Below the pieces are notes generated by a model, which was not told where the DNA came from, ran no database searches, and saw only the letters and a list, made by a program, of their open reading frames with translations. This document shows positions 33,311-44,198 of a stretch of DNA of 49,026 nucleotides, in pieces. A program made the position numbers and the translations under genes. Numbering within the stretch: the first letter of the stretch is position 1; every line of letters starts with the position of its first letter. Origin of the DNA: Guillardia theta CCMP2712 (taxonomy: Eukaryota > Cryptophyceae > Pyrenomonadales > Geminigeraceae); contig NW_005434632.1 of NCBI RefSeq assembly GCF_000315625.1, forward strand, positions 344,201 through 393,226, given 5' to 3'.

Positions 33311-36300
33311 ATGGGCAAAAGAATTTTCCCCACGGGGCGGATCCGCATGGCGGGGGCTGGGCGATGGCTGGAGGTGCTGGTGGTTATGGCAGCACAGGGA
33401 GGAGGGTTGTGCGGCCATCAGTCGGAGAACTTCCACTCTCCATGCACTTCTCTTCTGCCTCATCCATTCTCTTCGTTCTCGCGCCTTCCTCAGCGGCTCT
33501 CTGCTTCCGTCCTCTCTCGACGGTCTGGGCAAGGGTTTGTCGTCGATAGAATCTATGGAGGGGGTCAGCACGGGGAGGAAGAGCTGGAGCAAGCTTTCCG
33601 AGATGAGCCAGAGTTTGTGCAGCATCGACTGAATGTCTTGGAGAGGGTAAAGGAAAGGTAGATACCTCAAAGCTCGTGTTCGTAGCTCATCCGTCGTGGC
33701 AGGATCAACAAGGAAAGGGAGGGCTCAAGAGCTAGCATACAGGTCTCAATCAAAGGCGGCACCCAGTATGCTGGAGTAAGATGCCAACATTGAACATATT
33801 ACATTTCAAACTGCCGATCACTCCACCTCTGCAGATCGCTGGACAAACTACGCCCAAGGAAGTAGCACTTAATGTCTCCAAAGAGAGACTGTCGGAGTTT
33901 GTTGTAGCGCTGGTTAGCTTCTCCTCACAGGAGATTCTCCAGGCGAATGAGTTCATGCATGTAGGTGAATGATAACGTGTGGGATTTGGATCGACCTCTG
34001 GAAGCAGATTGCATGTGTTCTCTCGCCAGTTTATCGGACTTGATCTAACGCTGATCGCAGACTTGATTTCCTGACCTTCGATGATGAAAGGGGAAAAGAA
34101 GTTTTCTGGCACTCTTCTGCACACATCTTAGGGCAGGTTCTCAGCATACGAGAGGACTTCAACTATCCCTCCTCAAAGAGACGAGCAGGCATTGGAGCTA
34201 CAGCACAAAGCGCTCCTCGTCACGGGACCTCCGACGGAGGAAGGATTCTTCTATGATGTCAGGCTTGCAAACGGTCTGACCATTGCGATGATTATGTTTT
34301 GATCTGACAAAGGCGATAGGCACAGCGATATCGATGACAGAAATTAAGGGTAAGTCCGAGATTCACCTATGTTGCTAACTTGCTTAGCTTGTAATGACAA
34401 CAGTGATGGTTGTGGTGGTTGTGTGGTAGTTATAGCGATGATGGTAACCGGCGGGCAAGGGAATAAGGAGAGTAGTAGATGGTTGAGGAAGGCAGCGGGG
34501 CGATGTTGAGGCTAGTAGGAAGATTTGTCTCTCTGAAGCTTTTGGACAGACTTGGAGTCCAAGGTCGCTGCGATAATCAAATCGAAGCAGGTGAAACCAG
34601 AGCTCAACAACAGTAATTGATCGCTTTCTAGAAATTCGTTCGATATGAAATGCTAAAAGAAGAGGCGATCGAGATGTTCAAGTACAATCCGTATAAGCTC
34701 GACATCATCGCCCGCAAGGTTCGCTAAATTAGCGTTGCCCCTGATCTTGACGTCTCCACCAGGTGCCGGATGGTGGAAGGTGTACGGCTTATCAGTGCGG
34801 ACCTTTGATTGGTGTGAATGTACATCCCACCAAGATTTGGAGTTTTGACCTTTCTCATTTCCCTCCCTCCCTCCCTCCGTTCCCTCCCATCCCTCCTTTC
34901 TCTCCCTCCCTTGTTCTCTCTCCTCCCCCCCTCTCTACCTTCCACCAACTCTCCCAACCCCTCTGATTCAATCTCCTCCTTTTATCCTTGCAGATCTGTG
35001 TCGTGGCCCGCACGTCTCTCATACAGGGATCGTTAAAGTGAGTGCAAGAATGCAGGTTGAAGGCAATCTCATCTCCCTTCAGGCATTCTCGATCCAGAAG
35101 ACATCATCCTCATACTGGAAAGGGGACAGTAAACAAGATGCATTGCAGGTACTTTCACCTCTTGGATTCCTTGAAATGAAAAAGAAATCAGAGAGTTTAT
35201 GGGATATCCTTCCCGGACAAGAAGCGGCTCAAGGATTATGAGGTCTTCTTTCGCCTTGCCTTGCCTTGCCTTGCCTTGCCATCAACCGGATCATATCTTG
35301 ACAAATCATTCTATTCTACTTACAGACTTGGATCGAAGAGGCGAAGTCAAGAGATCACAGAACGATCGGGAGGGAGCAGGTGATTATCAATGTTACCTGT
35401 GCAGATTGTGATTCGTTTTCCTCACTCCGGCAGGAATTTTTCATGTTTCACCCTTTAAGTCCGGGTAAGAGAGCATAGATCATCTATTGTTCTACTGACT
35501 GAAATCACGGAAAAGGGTCGTGTTTTTTCTTGCCACATGGGGCAATTGTCTACAACAGGTGAGACTTTTAGGATGTGTCTTTGCGCTGTGACAATCTTTT
35601 TGAAATGTCAAGGCTTGTCGAAATGTTGAGAAGAGAATATCGGTTAAGAAGATACAAAGAAGTCATCACTCCAAACTTGTTCAACATGAAACTGTGGATT
35701 TTCGTTGCTGCGATTGACCTTCTCGTGACTTGAACATCTTGCAGGTGGGATATCAGCGGGCATTCTGCTCATTACAGGTACATGTTTCTTGCACTTGAAT
35801 CAGCTGCTCAAAGATAGGCAGAGAAAACATGTTCCTGTTTGAAGAAAAGCACGACGGAATGACAGAGAAAACCAAGGATAATGTAAATCAAGATGAACAA
35901 GGACAAGATGGAATCCATAAAGGTCGCCAGTCTCATCAGGAGACATGCGAGACAATTGGATTGAAACCGATGAACTGTCCAGGTATTCTTTCTCTTCTTC
36001 TTCTTTTGTTTGTGATGGTTGGAAAGGTCACTGTCTAATCTTTGCAAGCAAGACGTAAGTCAGCATGATGACACGCCATGGGCTGTTTTGACATCACCGC
36101 AAGTCGGTCCTATCGTGAACTCCCGCTCCGTCTCGCAGACTTTGGAGTCTTGCATCGCAACGAGCTGGCAGGTGTGGGCTCAAACCAAATGCCAGTCAGC
36201 TCAGCAGACTACAGGTGCCCTCTCCGGGTTGACGAGGGTTCGGAGGTTTCAGCAGGTGAGTCTACAGCTCGAGGATTGGAGCCCGAGTGACTTGGTTCTT

Positions 36301-37954
36301 GATTGTAGGACGACGCACACATATTTTGCGAGTTGAATGATGTTCAAAAAGGTTCTCTGCCAACCACCTGACGTCTTGTAGTGTCGTAAGAGATGGTTTC
36401 TGCGATATACAGAGATATCCGACGTGCTCGAGTTTGTCAAGACCATCTACTCTCGGTTCAACCTCGACTACCATGTCTGTCTCTCGACGCGTCCAGAGGT
36501 GAGGTTCTGTACTTGTGCAGATGATACAAACTGAAGTGACTTCTGCCCTTTACTGCCCTCTCTCCAGAAATTTGTTGGGGGTGTGGATAAGTGGAACATG
36601 GCGGAGAAGCAGCTTGAAGATGCGCTGAATGTATGTTGAATTTGCATCCGTGGAGAACTTGTTTCTTTCCACCATGACAAGATGAATTGCAGGCCCATGG
36701 AAAACAATGGCAGCTGAAGCCCGGCGATGGCGCTTTTTATGGCCCGAAGATCGGTAAGTGCTAGTGAAGGTGGCTGGCGTGACACGTCAAACTCCCTTGT
36801 TGAGTCCTGTGCTATCAACTCGAGGACAGAAACCCTCACAATGACTCTTTCACTTTTTCGTAGACATCACAGTCGTCGACGCCCTAAACAGAAGGCATCA
36901 ATGTGCGACGATTCAGGTTCATCACTTGACTTGTGACTTGCTACCACTGCTCCCTGACTGTCTTGGAACAAGTTGGACTTTCAACTGCCCGAGAGGTTCA
37001 ACTTGTCGTTCGCAAGTCAGGACTCAGTTCACGGCGGGTTTTCTCGCCCCGTAATCATTCACAGAGGTGAGAAATCAAGACTACTCGCTCTGCCTTTTCG
37101 TTTCCTGACGCGTCTGGACAGCTATCTTTGGATCAGTTGAGCGTTTTTTTGCTATGATCCTTGAGCATACAGCAGGGAAGGTGAACTTTTGTATACAATC
37201 TTTGATGTTGTTTCATTGACAATCGTCTTTCTCCACTCCAATTACTATGTCTCCCTTCTCACACCCCTTTCCTCGTTCCCTTCCTCTCCCCTCCTCGCTC
37301 TTTCAGCTCCCCTTGTGGCTGTCACCGAAACAGGTCCTCATGACTTTGTCTTTTTATTGCCGAGGACTGAGTCAATTGCGTCAAGGTTGCAATCCTTCCA
37401 GTCTCACAGGACCAGGTCTGTTTGATCTCTGCACGCAATGTCTTGACAGCAGCCAACAAGGTCTCGTATGCTCAACAAGTCGAAACCACCTTGATCGAGA
37501 AGGTTTCTTCAGATAGACATTGAAGTCTTTCTGACACCTGTTGCAGGGGTTTTGTGCGTATGTTGATGATTCGGACAACACGTTGAAGAAGAAGATCCGG
37601 TACACACAACAGCCTCTTGATTCTTTTTGACTTGTTGTAGGCAAAATCAACTGCTGCAATACAACTACATCCTTGTTGTTGGCAAAGAGGAGGTCAGAGA
37701 CAACAACTCTTGAACTTCTCAGTCTTGCTCTCCGTTTCTCTCAGATCACAACAGGTGGAGTTATCGGCGGTGAATGTTCGCTCGCGAGACAACGTGGTGA
37801 GTGTTTGGAATTTGGGAATGACAACCAACATAACGTGGAATCGACTTGATTATCGACGATCCGGCTAATCTTCACTTCTGCCCAGGTGCATGGAACCAAA
37901 ACTTTGCAAGACTTCATTGAGCAGCTGAAAGGAGAAGTTGAAAGTTTCCTTTGA
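33311..37954 (+). CDS. TARS: Threonyl-tRNA synthetase (class II)
   Basis: It joins threonine to tRNA-Thr. I could join 36 exons with GT-AG introns and consistent phases, from 33311-33657, 33703-33775, 33835-33912 and so on to 37754-37796 and 37886-37954, totalling 2,391 nt or 796 residues. Domain order is canonical. A TGS domain ([36 protein letters not shown]) comes first. The editing domain follows ([32 protein letters not shown]). Then the class II core: [112 protein letters not shown]. The anticodon-binding domain closes it ([39 protein letters not shown]). Two oddities: about 35 extra hydrophilic residues between ENMFLFEEK and GLKPMNCPG (exon 35822-35982), and a 115-residue first exon with Ser/Arg-rich stretches that could hold a targeting sequence. 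The 5' end is the least certain part; Met codons at 33311 and further in (MAGAGRW, MAAQGG) are alternatives. Confidence 0.93.
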
Positions 37955-38020
37955 AGCTGAGGGGAGAAGTTGAAAGCTTCCTTGAAAACTGAAGAGGGGG
38001 AATAGAACGTTTCCTTTAAC
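37924..38020 (+). repeat. 32-bp tandem triplication spanning the ThrRS stop codon
   Basis: Three diverging copies with a 32-bp period begin at about 37924, 37956 and 37988. Each has the shape gctgaaaggagaagttgaaa then gtttcctt. The first copy contains the last codons and TGA of the synthetase; the later copies are untranslated. Confidence 0.7.
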
Positions 38021-38131
38021 ATCATGCTACTGTTTAAATATCATCTTCGCTCGCTGGAGGTTGAAACGGGAGGAACGAGGCTACGTCACCTTTCATATCG
38101 GGTGCAGGACGGCACGTCCGGGGCAAAGCGG

Positions 38132-40955
38132 TCATACCTGCACGGACATGACGTGAGGAGGAGGGAGGAGGAGGATGCGCAGACGTTCCCACCAGAGCTC
38201 GAACTGGATTTGAGATTTACAATCTCGCAAGCCCTCCAACTTTTTCCACTGGTTGATCCACGTGCCGTACCTCCCTCCCTGCTGCTTGAGAAACTGTAGA
38301 CCGTCAGTCATCGGGTCTCTAGGCGAGAGGAGGGAGGGAGAATCGGATTAGAGTAGAGGATTGCCCTATGAAAGGACCGAGAGAGAAGCAACAAGGGGCT
38401 ACAGGGCAGGACGGGAAAGCAGTCCTGACCTTCTTCAGGTTGATTTCACACTTGCCCAGGAAGTCGTGGGAGGTGAAGGTGTCATGATCCCACACTGACA
38501 TCTCGATCTTATCCGCATCCTCGTTGAAGACAAACATCTCAAACTGCTCGTTGAAGACTGGAAAGCACGTGGCTTCCAAGGTCTTGGTCTTCCTGACCTG
38601 CTCCACCGACGGGTGTGAGATAGAAAATCTCGTTGACTCTACACGTCTGCCCTGCTCCCCCGTGGATTTCTCTCCTCATCCGCGCACTCCCTCCTCTCTA
38701 ACCTCCTCTTCATCCTGTTGTTGCAACAAACTACTGATGCCCCTTCTCCCCTCTCCCCTCCCTCCTTCTTCCCCTCCCTCCCTCCCTCCCTCCCTCCCTC
38801 CCTCCCTCCTCCCTCCCTCCCTCCCTCTTCCTCCTCCCTCCCTCCCTCTTCCTCCTCCCTCCCTCCCTCCCTCCCTCCCTCTTCCTCCTCCTCCTTATCA
38901 TCTCCCCCCTCCCCCTCCCTCCTCGTTATCATCACTCCTCCTCTCCTCCCCCTCATCACCATCACCTGCGGCTCACGTCCTGCAGCATGTAGCGTGATCT
39001 TCACGTAGGGGTCTGACTGCCCTGTGTCCCAGTCCGACGCCACGAGCTCCACAGCTTGCACAATGCGCAACCTCAGCACACCAACAGCCTCGGGCTCGCT
39101 GACGACCAGCTGATCGGGGGAGAGGAGGAGCTCGACCATGTTCGGGAGCACCAGCACGTCCTTCCACATGTGCCCGATGGAGAACTGAAGCGCCTCCTTC
39201 AGCCCGGGGATGGCAGAGACTTTGGAGCCATGCAGCGACACGTCGAACCTGGTCTTGGGGGGCGACAGAGCAGCGATGGCTACCGAGGTGATGGGAGACT
39301 CTTGGATGGCACTGCTGGGGTCAGCGAGCTTCGAGGGAGATACCTTGGGCTTCAGGCGCACCCGACACCACATGGGGAATTCGAGATCAAACCCATGGAG
39401 GCGGAGCCTAGTGGGGATGTAGGCGGGTTTGAGGAAGCCCTTGATCTCAAAGCCTCCTCCCTCCTCCATCACCCATCGCAGCACGCACAGAAGCTGGATC
39501 TCCTGGTCTGACTTGGTCGTGAGCAGCTTGAGCTCTCTGATCCACGGGGATCGAGTAGAGAGGTTGACTTCTTGTACCCTGCCATAGGAAGAAGAGCAAG
39601 GGAGGAGGAGGAGGAGGAGAAGGAGGAGAAAGATGAAGAGAGGGAAGGAGAGGGTAAAGTCAGAATTTCAAATGTTATCCGCTATTTCATCTTCACCTCA
39701 ACGATGCGAACCCATCGAGCTGAGCGAGAGATGTCTGAAGCGACAGAGCAATCTCTGACTCCAGCATCTGCCCAACTGGCCCCCTCCACAGGGAGCGGAT
39801 GAGGCCGTTGAAGAACTCGGTGTCGGACGCGAGGGGCGAGGAGGAGGAAACCTCTGCCGAGCCCTTCCATGCTGGCGTCTGCTTGGAGCTCAACCTCGAT
39901 CCGATCAGGTCGATCAAAACTTTCGCCTGGTAGAACTTGCGCGTGATCACTCGGTCGTGCACCAAGAGCAGGAGCTCAGCAAGCATCCTCGCGGAGCTCA
40001 GCACAGGCCTCAACAGCAGGAGAGTTCGCCCCACATGCTCGGGGAGGAGGCGCCGCTGATCGGAGGACGCTGCGGTCACCCGATCAGCCCTACGCCACCT
40101 ATCTCGCAAGGTTCCTCCCTCCCTTCCTCTCTCCTCCTTGTCCCGATGCTCGCCTTCCTTATGCCCCTTCATGTTGTGCCCCAGCAGGAGCGCAGTGCCC
40201 AGCAGGACGAGGCTCCTGGGCGAGAAGACCTCCTTGACAACCTTGCGCAAGTTGATCCTCCTCTCCGACGCTTTGGGGGCGATACGGTCGAAGAGCACGG
40301 AGAAGTCCATGTTAGAAGTCAAGTTCGTCTCGTTGAACAGCGTTGAGTTCTCCGGGATCTCCCGGAGGAGGGACCTCATGTCCTCCCTCGCCTTCTCCGC
40401 CCTCCCCCTGCAGTCGTCCAGCGTCTCTTTCAGCTGCTCGATCTGCGAGCACTTCTTGGCGATCTGCTCGGCGAGGAGGGGGAGGCGGGACTCTTCAGAC
40501 AGCAGCTCTCGCAGGATCGCAGGATGCGCAGACTGTGCCCCCGAGCCCTGCACAGCAGCGACGGCGCGAAGGTCCCGCACGAGCTGCTCGACCCGCGCGC
40601 GCTCCTGCGTCAGGGATGCTGTGTGGTTGGTTTTCCGCTCGATCTTGGCCTCTAGCTCATGCTGCTCCGTCAGGACTCTGACGAGGTTTTCCTTGGCCTG
40701 CTCCACCAGGACCCCAATCTGACACTCGTCCAACGAGCTCGTGCTCTCCCTTACGAACTGCCCGAAGCACTGCGAGGAAATGGCTGGGATCAACCATGCG
40801 CTGGCGTTGCAGCATGGGGCGAACAGGGCGTCAAACAGCGAGTTGGAGGGTCTGGGGCTTGCTGGAGGAACGACCCTTGAGGCATCAAGGGGAGGAGACG
40901 ATCCATGGACGAGATCAGCGAGGAAGAAACAGAGGAGGAGAAGGATCGGGCTCAT
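38132..40955 (-). CDS. SMP- and C2-domain lipid-transfer protein (extended-synaptotagmin/tricalbin-like) with lumenal coiled coil
   Basis: Four exons: 40955-39697, 39578-38966, 38597-38430 and 38293-38132, totalling 733 residues. Order: signal peptide (MSPILLLLCFFLADLVHGSS); a Cys-containing segment (CCNASAWLIPAISSQCFGQF); a long coiled coil (about 85-200, e.g. VLTEQHELEAKIERKTNHTA); a short hydrophobic stretch (SPRSLVLLGTALLLGHN, about 250); a linker; then an SMP-like domain from EFFNGLIRSLWRGPVGQMLE through GGGFEIKGFLKPAYIPTRLR and VSAIPGLKEALQFSIG. It ends in one C2 domain: LRLRIVQAVELVASDWDTG, QSDPYVKITL, ATCFPVFNEQFEMFVFNED, MSVWDHDTFTSHDFLGKCEI. The C2 Asp pattern (D..TGQSDPY, WDHD) suggests calcium binding. 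SMP proteins move lipids at ER contact sites. Sequons NHT, NST, NET and NLT cluster before the hydrophobic stretch, which fits a lumenal coiled coil. The domain order is unlike animal E-Syts (no lumenal coiled coil, several C2s). Confidence 0.82.
38740..38900. repeat. CCCT/CCTC polypyrimidine tract in an intron of the SMP/C2 gene
   Basis: ccctccctccctcc runs alternate with cttcctcctcc inside the 368-bp intron 38598-38965, which splits the C2 domain. Proline/serine-rich plus-strand frames here are artefacts. Confidence 0.85.
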
Positions 40956-41703
40956 GTCGACTTGCTTCCTTCACATCCCAGCCCTCGAGATCCTCCTCCT
41001 CCTCCTCCTCCTCCTCCTCCTCCTCCTCCTCCTCCTCCTCCTCGCTCCTTTCGGCTCCGAAACAATTCCGTCTCATATTGACTACCCCACCCCCTGATAC
41101 ACTGCCATTGACCCCACCTTTTGTCATCAAGTCTCCACTGGTCGCAATAACGAATTGGGTCATGAAGTAATAAGGAGGAGGAGGAGGAGGAGGAGGAGGA
41201 GGAGAAGAGGAGGAGGAGGAGGAGGAGGAGGAGGAGATAATGGTGACGATGATTTTACTTGACATTTTATGTAGAGATTACATGGTAGAATTTTCCACCG
41301 AAAACACAGAAGACGTGCGTGAGTCAAACCTGCGTACTTGCAATGTCCGGTTTCTTTTTTCAGCCTGACTCATCGTTAGACAATCATCAACAATACCATC
41401 ACCAACATCAATGTCATTATCATTATCAACATATCTCCACCAACCATCACCAACATCATCATCATCATCATTATCAACACATCTCCACCATCTTACATCA
41501 TCAGCTCGCTTCTTCACGGATTCCATTTCACGTTCACTCCGGTAAACCTGAATCCAAGGTGTTATCACGAATAGACAAGTGAAAGATGTTGAAGAGAACC
41601 TGTTTTGCATACAAGACAGCATGATCTCTCTCTATCCTCTCTATCTCCTGCGCTTTCTGGGCCTGATAGGAACAACCATGAGCAGGAGAACTAGCTGTTG
41701 AAG
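40956..41703. other. Spacer with inverted trinucleotide arrays
   Basis: 5' flank of the SMP/C2 gene and 3' flank of the coiled-coil gene. It contains (CTC)n at about 40988-41043 and (GGA)n at about 41172-41236, which are reverse complements about 130 bp apart. Degenerate catcaccaacatcatcatca repeats follow at 41390-41490. No gene was recognised. Confidence 0.6.
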
Positions 41704-42955
41704 TCAAGAACCCACATTCGCGTCTGATAGTGTTCTTCTAAGGCGCTCGTTTTCTGCCTTGCAAACTTGGAAGTCTCGCTCCACCTTGATCATCATCGCC
41801 ATCCCCGTCATTCATGATGATGAAGATGATGATGAAGATGATGATGAAGATGATGATGATGATGATGATGATGATGAAATGAAGAATTCAAGTCACTCAC
41901 CTTTCCTGCACTCTCTTTCAAGCAAGAGAGCTCGCTGCACAACAGTTTGTTCTGTTCGCCTGTCAGCCTCAAGTCGACATACTTTCATCATCACCTCTTT
42001 CTCGTAAGATTGATTCTTAAGTCGAACAGACTCAGTTTCTCTGACCACACGTGTCACCTTGAGCAACAACATGATGTTGATCTGAGACTACATGTTGATA
42101 GCTGTTAGCTTTGCAATCTGGGCATCCTTCTTTCTTATCTCAGCCTGACAAAATTTCTCTCATGACAGAGAAAAAGGGAGGGCAAGAGGTATAGAGAGGA
42201 CACAGCACGAGCAAGGTGGAACACATCAACGAAGAAATCAGCGAGTGAATTGTCTTGTGATACCAAACAGAAAGAAAACTCGTGCAAGAAGCAAGACACA
42301 AACACAACCATTCATGATTGCCGTGACAATGATCAATCAACAGACAGCTCCGCCATACACCGACCTTGAGATCTGCAAGCTCCTTAGCCCACTCTCTCGC
42401 TTGCGCCGCGTGCTCTTTGTGTTGGTATTCCCTCATCTTCATCTTCACAGTCAGACATGCTCGCCAATCTCGCGTCTCACCGTCTGTTCGCATTCAAGCT
42501 CCTTGTGCTGTCTTTCAATCTTCTGACAGAGCTCGCCGTTCTCCTGCAGACAAAGTCCGTTGGCCCTAGCAGCAGAGAGGGCCGGCGGTTTTCCTTCACC
42601 TCGGCCAGGGATTGCGACGCATGCATTATCTCCTTGGACAACTTGAACGTGTGAATGTCAACATCCCACAACTGATCGCTTCTAGCAGCAAGGCCAAACC
42701 TGCATCCCCACAAAGAAGTTTTGAGTCAGCTCTGCTGTGTTGGTCTTGAAAGTCTCCTGGTGCCTCCTCAAGCTCTCCTCTCCATCCTGCGCACTGACTA
42801 TGAGCAAGAGGAGATGAAAGGCTTCTGCTCTCGCGCACCTTGAGCAGCGAGTTCAGAATCTGGTTGTCCTTTGTGAGCAATTTCATTTTCCTCCGCTCTG
42901 GTTTTGTTTGCAGTCATCCCATCAACTCGGTTGACAAGAGCAAGAGCGAGAGCGA

Positions 42956-43014
<59 letters not shown>

Positions 43015-44155
43015 AGAGCAGGAGCAAGAGCAAGAGCAATGAGGAGATTTACGAGGAGGAGTCTGTGGAGAGGAGGAGGAATGGATGTAGAGAAAGGAGC
43101 AGAGACATAACGAAGATCGGCTGCTGTGGAAGCAACCGAAAGTGTCCGAAACATGCAGGAAGATCAGAACTGCTTTCACCTTGTAGAAGGATTGCTTGAA
43201 TTTCTCGGATCTCCAATCTTTGATCAATGTTGATAGCCCTTTCTCGCTCCAGCTCAAGCTCCAACTGCAACCATCGTCATCTCCGTCGTCATTGTCAGGA
43301 TGGCCATCATGGAACCAGGAAGAAACAGAGGGAGAGGGAGAGGGAGAGGGAGAGGGAGAGGGAGAGCGGCAGCGGGAGCGAGGGGGGAGCAGGAGAGCGG
43401 GAGAGGGAAAGGGAGAGGGGAACGGGGATACTGCGTGATCTGAACATCACCTGCTTGCTCCTTGTGTGCTCAGATTCGACCCGCGACTTGAGGTTGGACA
43501 TCTATCGATGGAGTGAAGGAGCGCAGCCGCGAGGAGGAGGAGGAGGAGGAGGAGGAGGTCTCCTACCTCAACATGCAGGAGAGCGATCTGCTCGTTCATC
43601 CTCCGGACTTTGTAATCGTTCACTTCTCGCTGGCTGCCCGTCACAGGAAGGAGCAGCAAAGACGGTCGTCACGGGAGACTTACATGCGGAATCTGATCTT
43701 TCTTCAGCTCGTCGTACTCCGACATGAGCGACTGTAGCTTTGCGTCCGCTCGCAGCTACCAAGGGACGTCAGAGCTTGGATCCAGGCCAGCGCATGTCGG
43801 GCTGACTTTGGACGCGAACAGTTTGACGTTGTCTCTGTGCAACCTCGCAACATTCTTCTCATTTCTGTGAGTTCAAGAAACGATCTCAGTTCAAGAAACA
43901 ATCTCAGTTGACAACAGATATGAGAGTTACATGTCCGGGTCATTCAACTCTTGTTCTTTCCTGTCGTCCTCCGGCTTCTTTCCGTCGTCATACCCCTTCT
44001 CCTCGATCCTATCCTCGTCTCTGAAATTTCATCGTCAACACGTTCGAACGCTCTCAAAGCACATGCGAGACTCACATGACAGGGGTATCGAACTCGTCGA
44101 ACATTCCTGATCTTCCGATGCTGTCCTCACTTGAACAGCTTGACGCTTTTGCCAT
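41704..44155 (-). CDS. Coiled-coil protein, unknown function
   Basis: The ATG at 44155 starts MAKASSCSSEDSIGRSGMFD. Exon 1 ends at 44076 and exon 2 (44030-43931) is charged (DEDRIEEKGYDDGKKPEDDR). Further exons, each a few dozen residues, encode heptad-like helices: NEKNVARLHRDNVKLFASK (about 43870), LQSLMSEYDELKKDQIPH, QREVNDYKVRRMNEQIALLH, NLKSRVESEHTRSKQ, LELELERERAINIDQRLEIR, MKLLTKDNQILNSLLK, HQETFKTNTAELTQNFF, ENGELCQKIERQHKELECEQ, MKMREYQHKEHAAQAREWAK and KVERDFQVCKAENERLRRTL. The last ends SDANVGS with the stop at 41704-41706. I estimate 400-450 residues. I recognise no named family. Its start is 44 bp from the stop of the CFAP20-domain gene on the same strand, and that neighbour makes a ciliary or centriolar role worth considering, but this is only inference. 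Several exon borders are not fixed. Confidence 0.65.
41812..41880. repeat. GATGAT/GATGAA trinucleotide tract
   Basis: Imperfect (GAT)n with gaa interruptions, in an intron of the coiled-coil gene near its 3' end. Confidence 0.85.
42940..43040. repeat. GAGCAG hexanucleotide array in an intron
   Basis: gagagc grades into (gagcag)n, about nine pure units, and then gagcaa variants. It lies between coiled-coil exons of the minus-strand gene 41704-44155. Arg/Ser, Ala/Gly and Cys/Ser repeat frames over it are artefacts. Confidence 0.88.
43328..43425. repeat. GGGAGA hexanucleotide array in an intron
   Basis: Pure (gggaga)n at 43330-43365 followed by degenerate gagcgg/gggaga copies. Located in an intron of the coiled-coil gene. 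Confidence 0.85.
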
Positions 44156-44198
44156 CTAGTCATCATCGTCAGCTGACGGTGAAGCTGTCTCCAGCAAG

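Noticed and set aside
38524-39008. Plus-strand proline/serine-rich frames
   Set aside because: They are antisense to the SMP/C2 gene and driven by the polypyrimidine tract in its intron.
42700-43040. Possible CRISPR-like regular array
   Set aside because: Units are a simple hexanucleotide with no spacers, in a eukaryotic intron.
42904-43199. Frames encoding Ala/Gly, Arg/Ser or Cys/Ser repeats
   Set aside because: All arise from the (gagcag)n array in an intron of the minus-strand coiled-coil gene.
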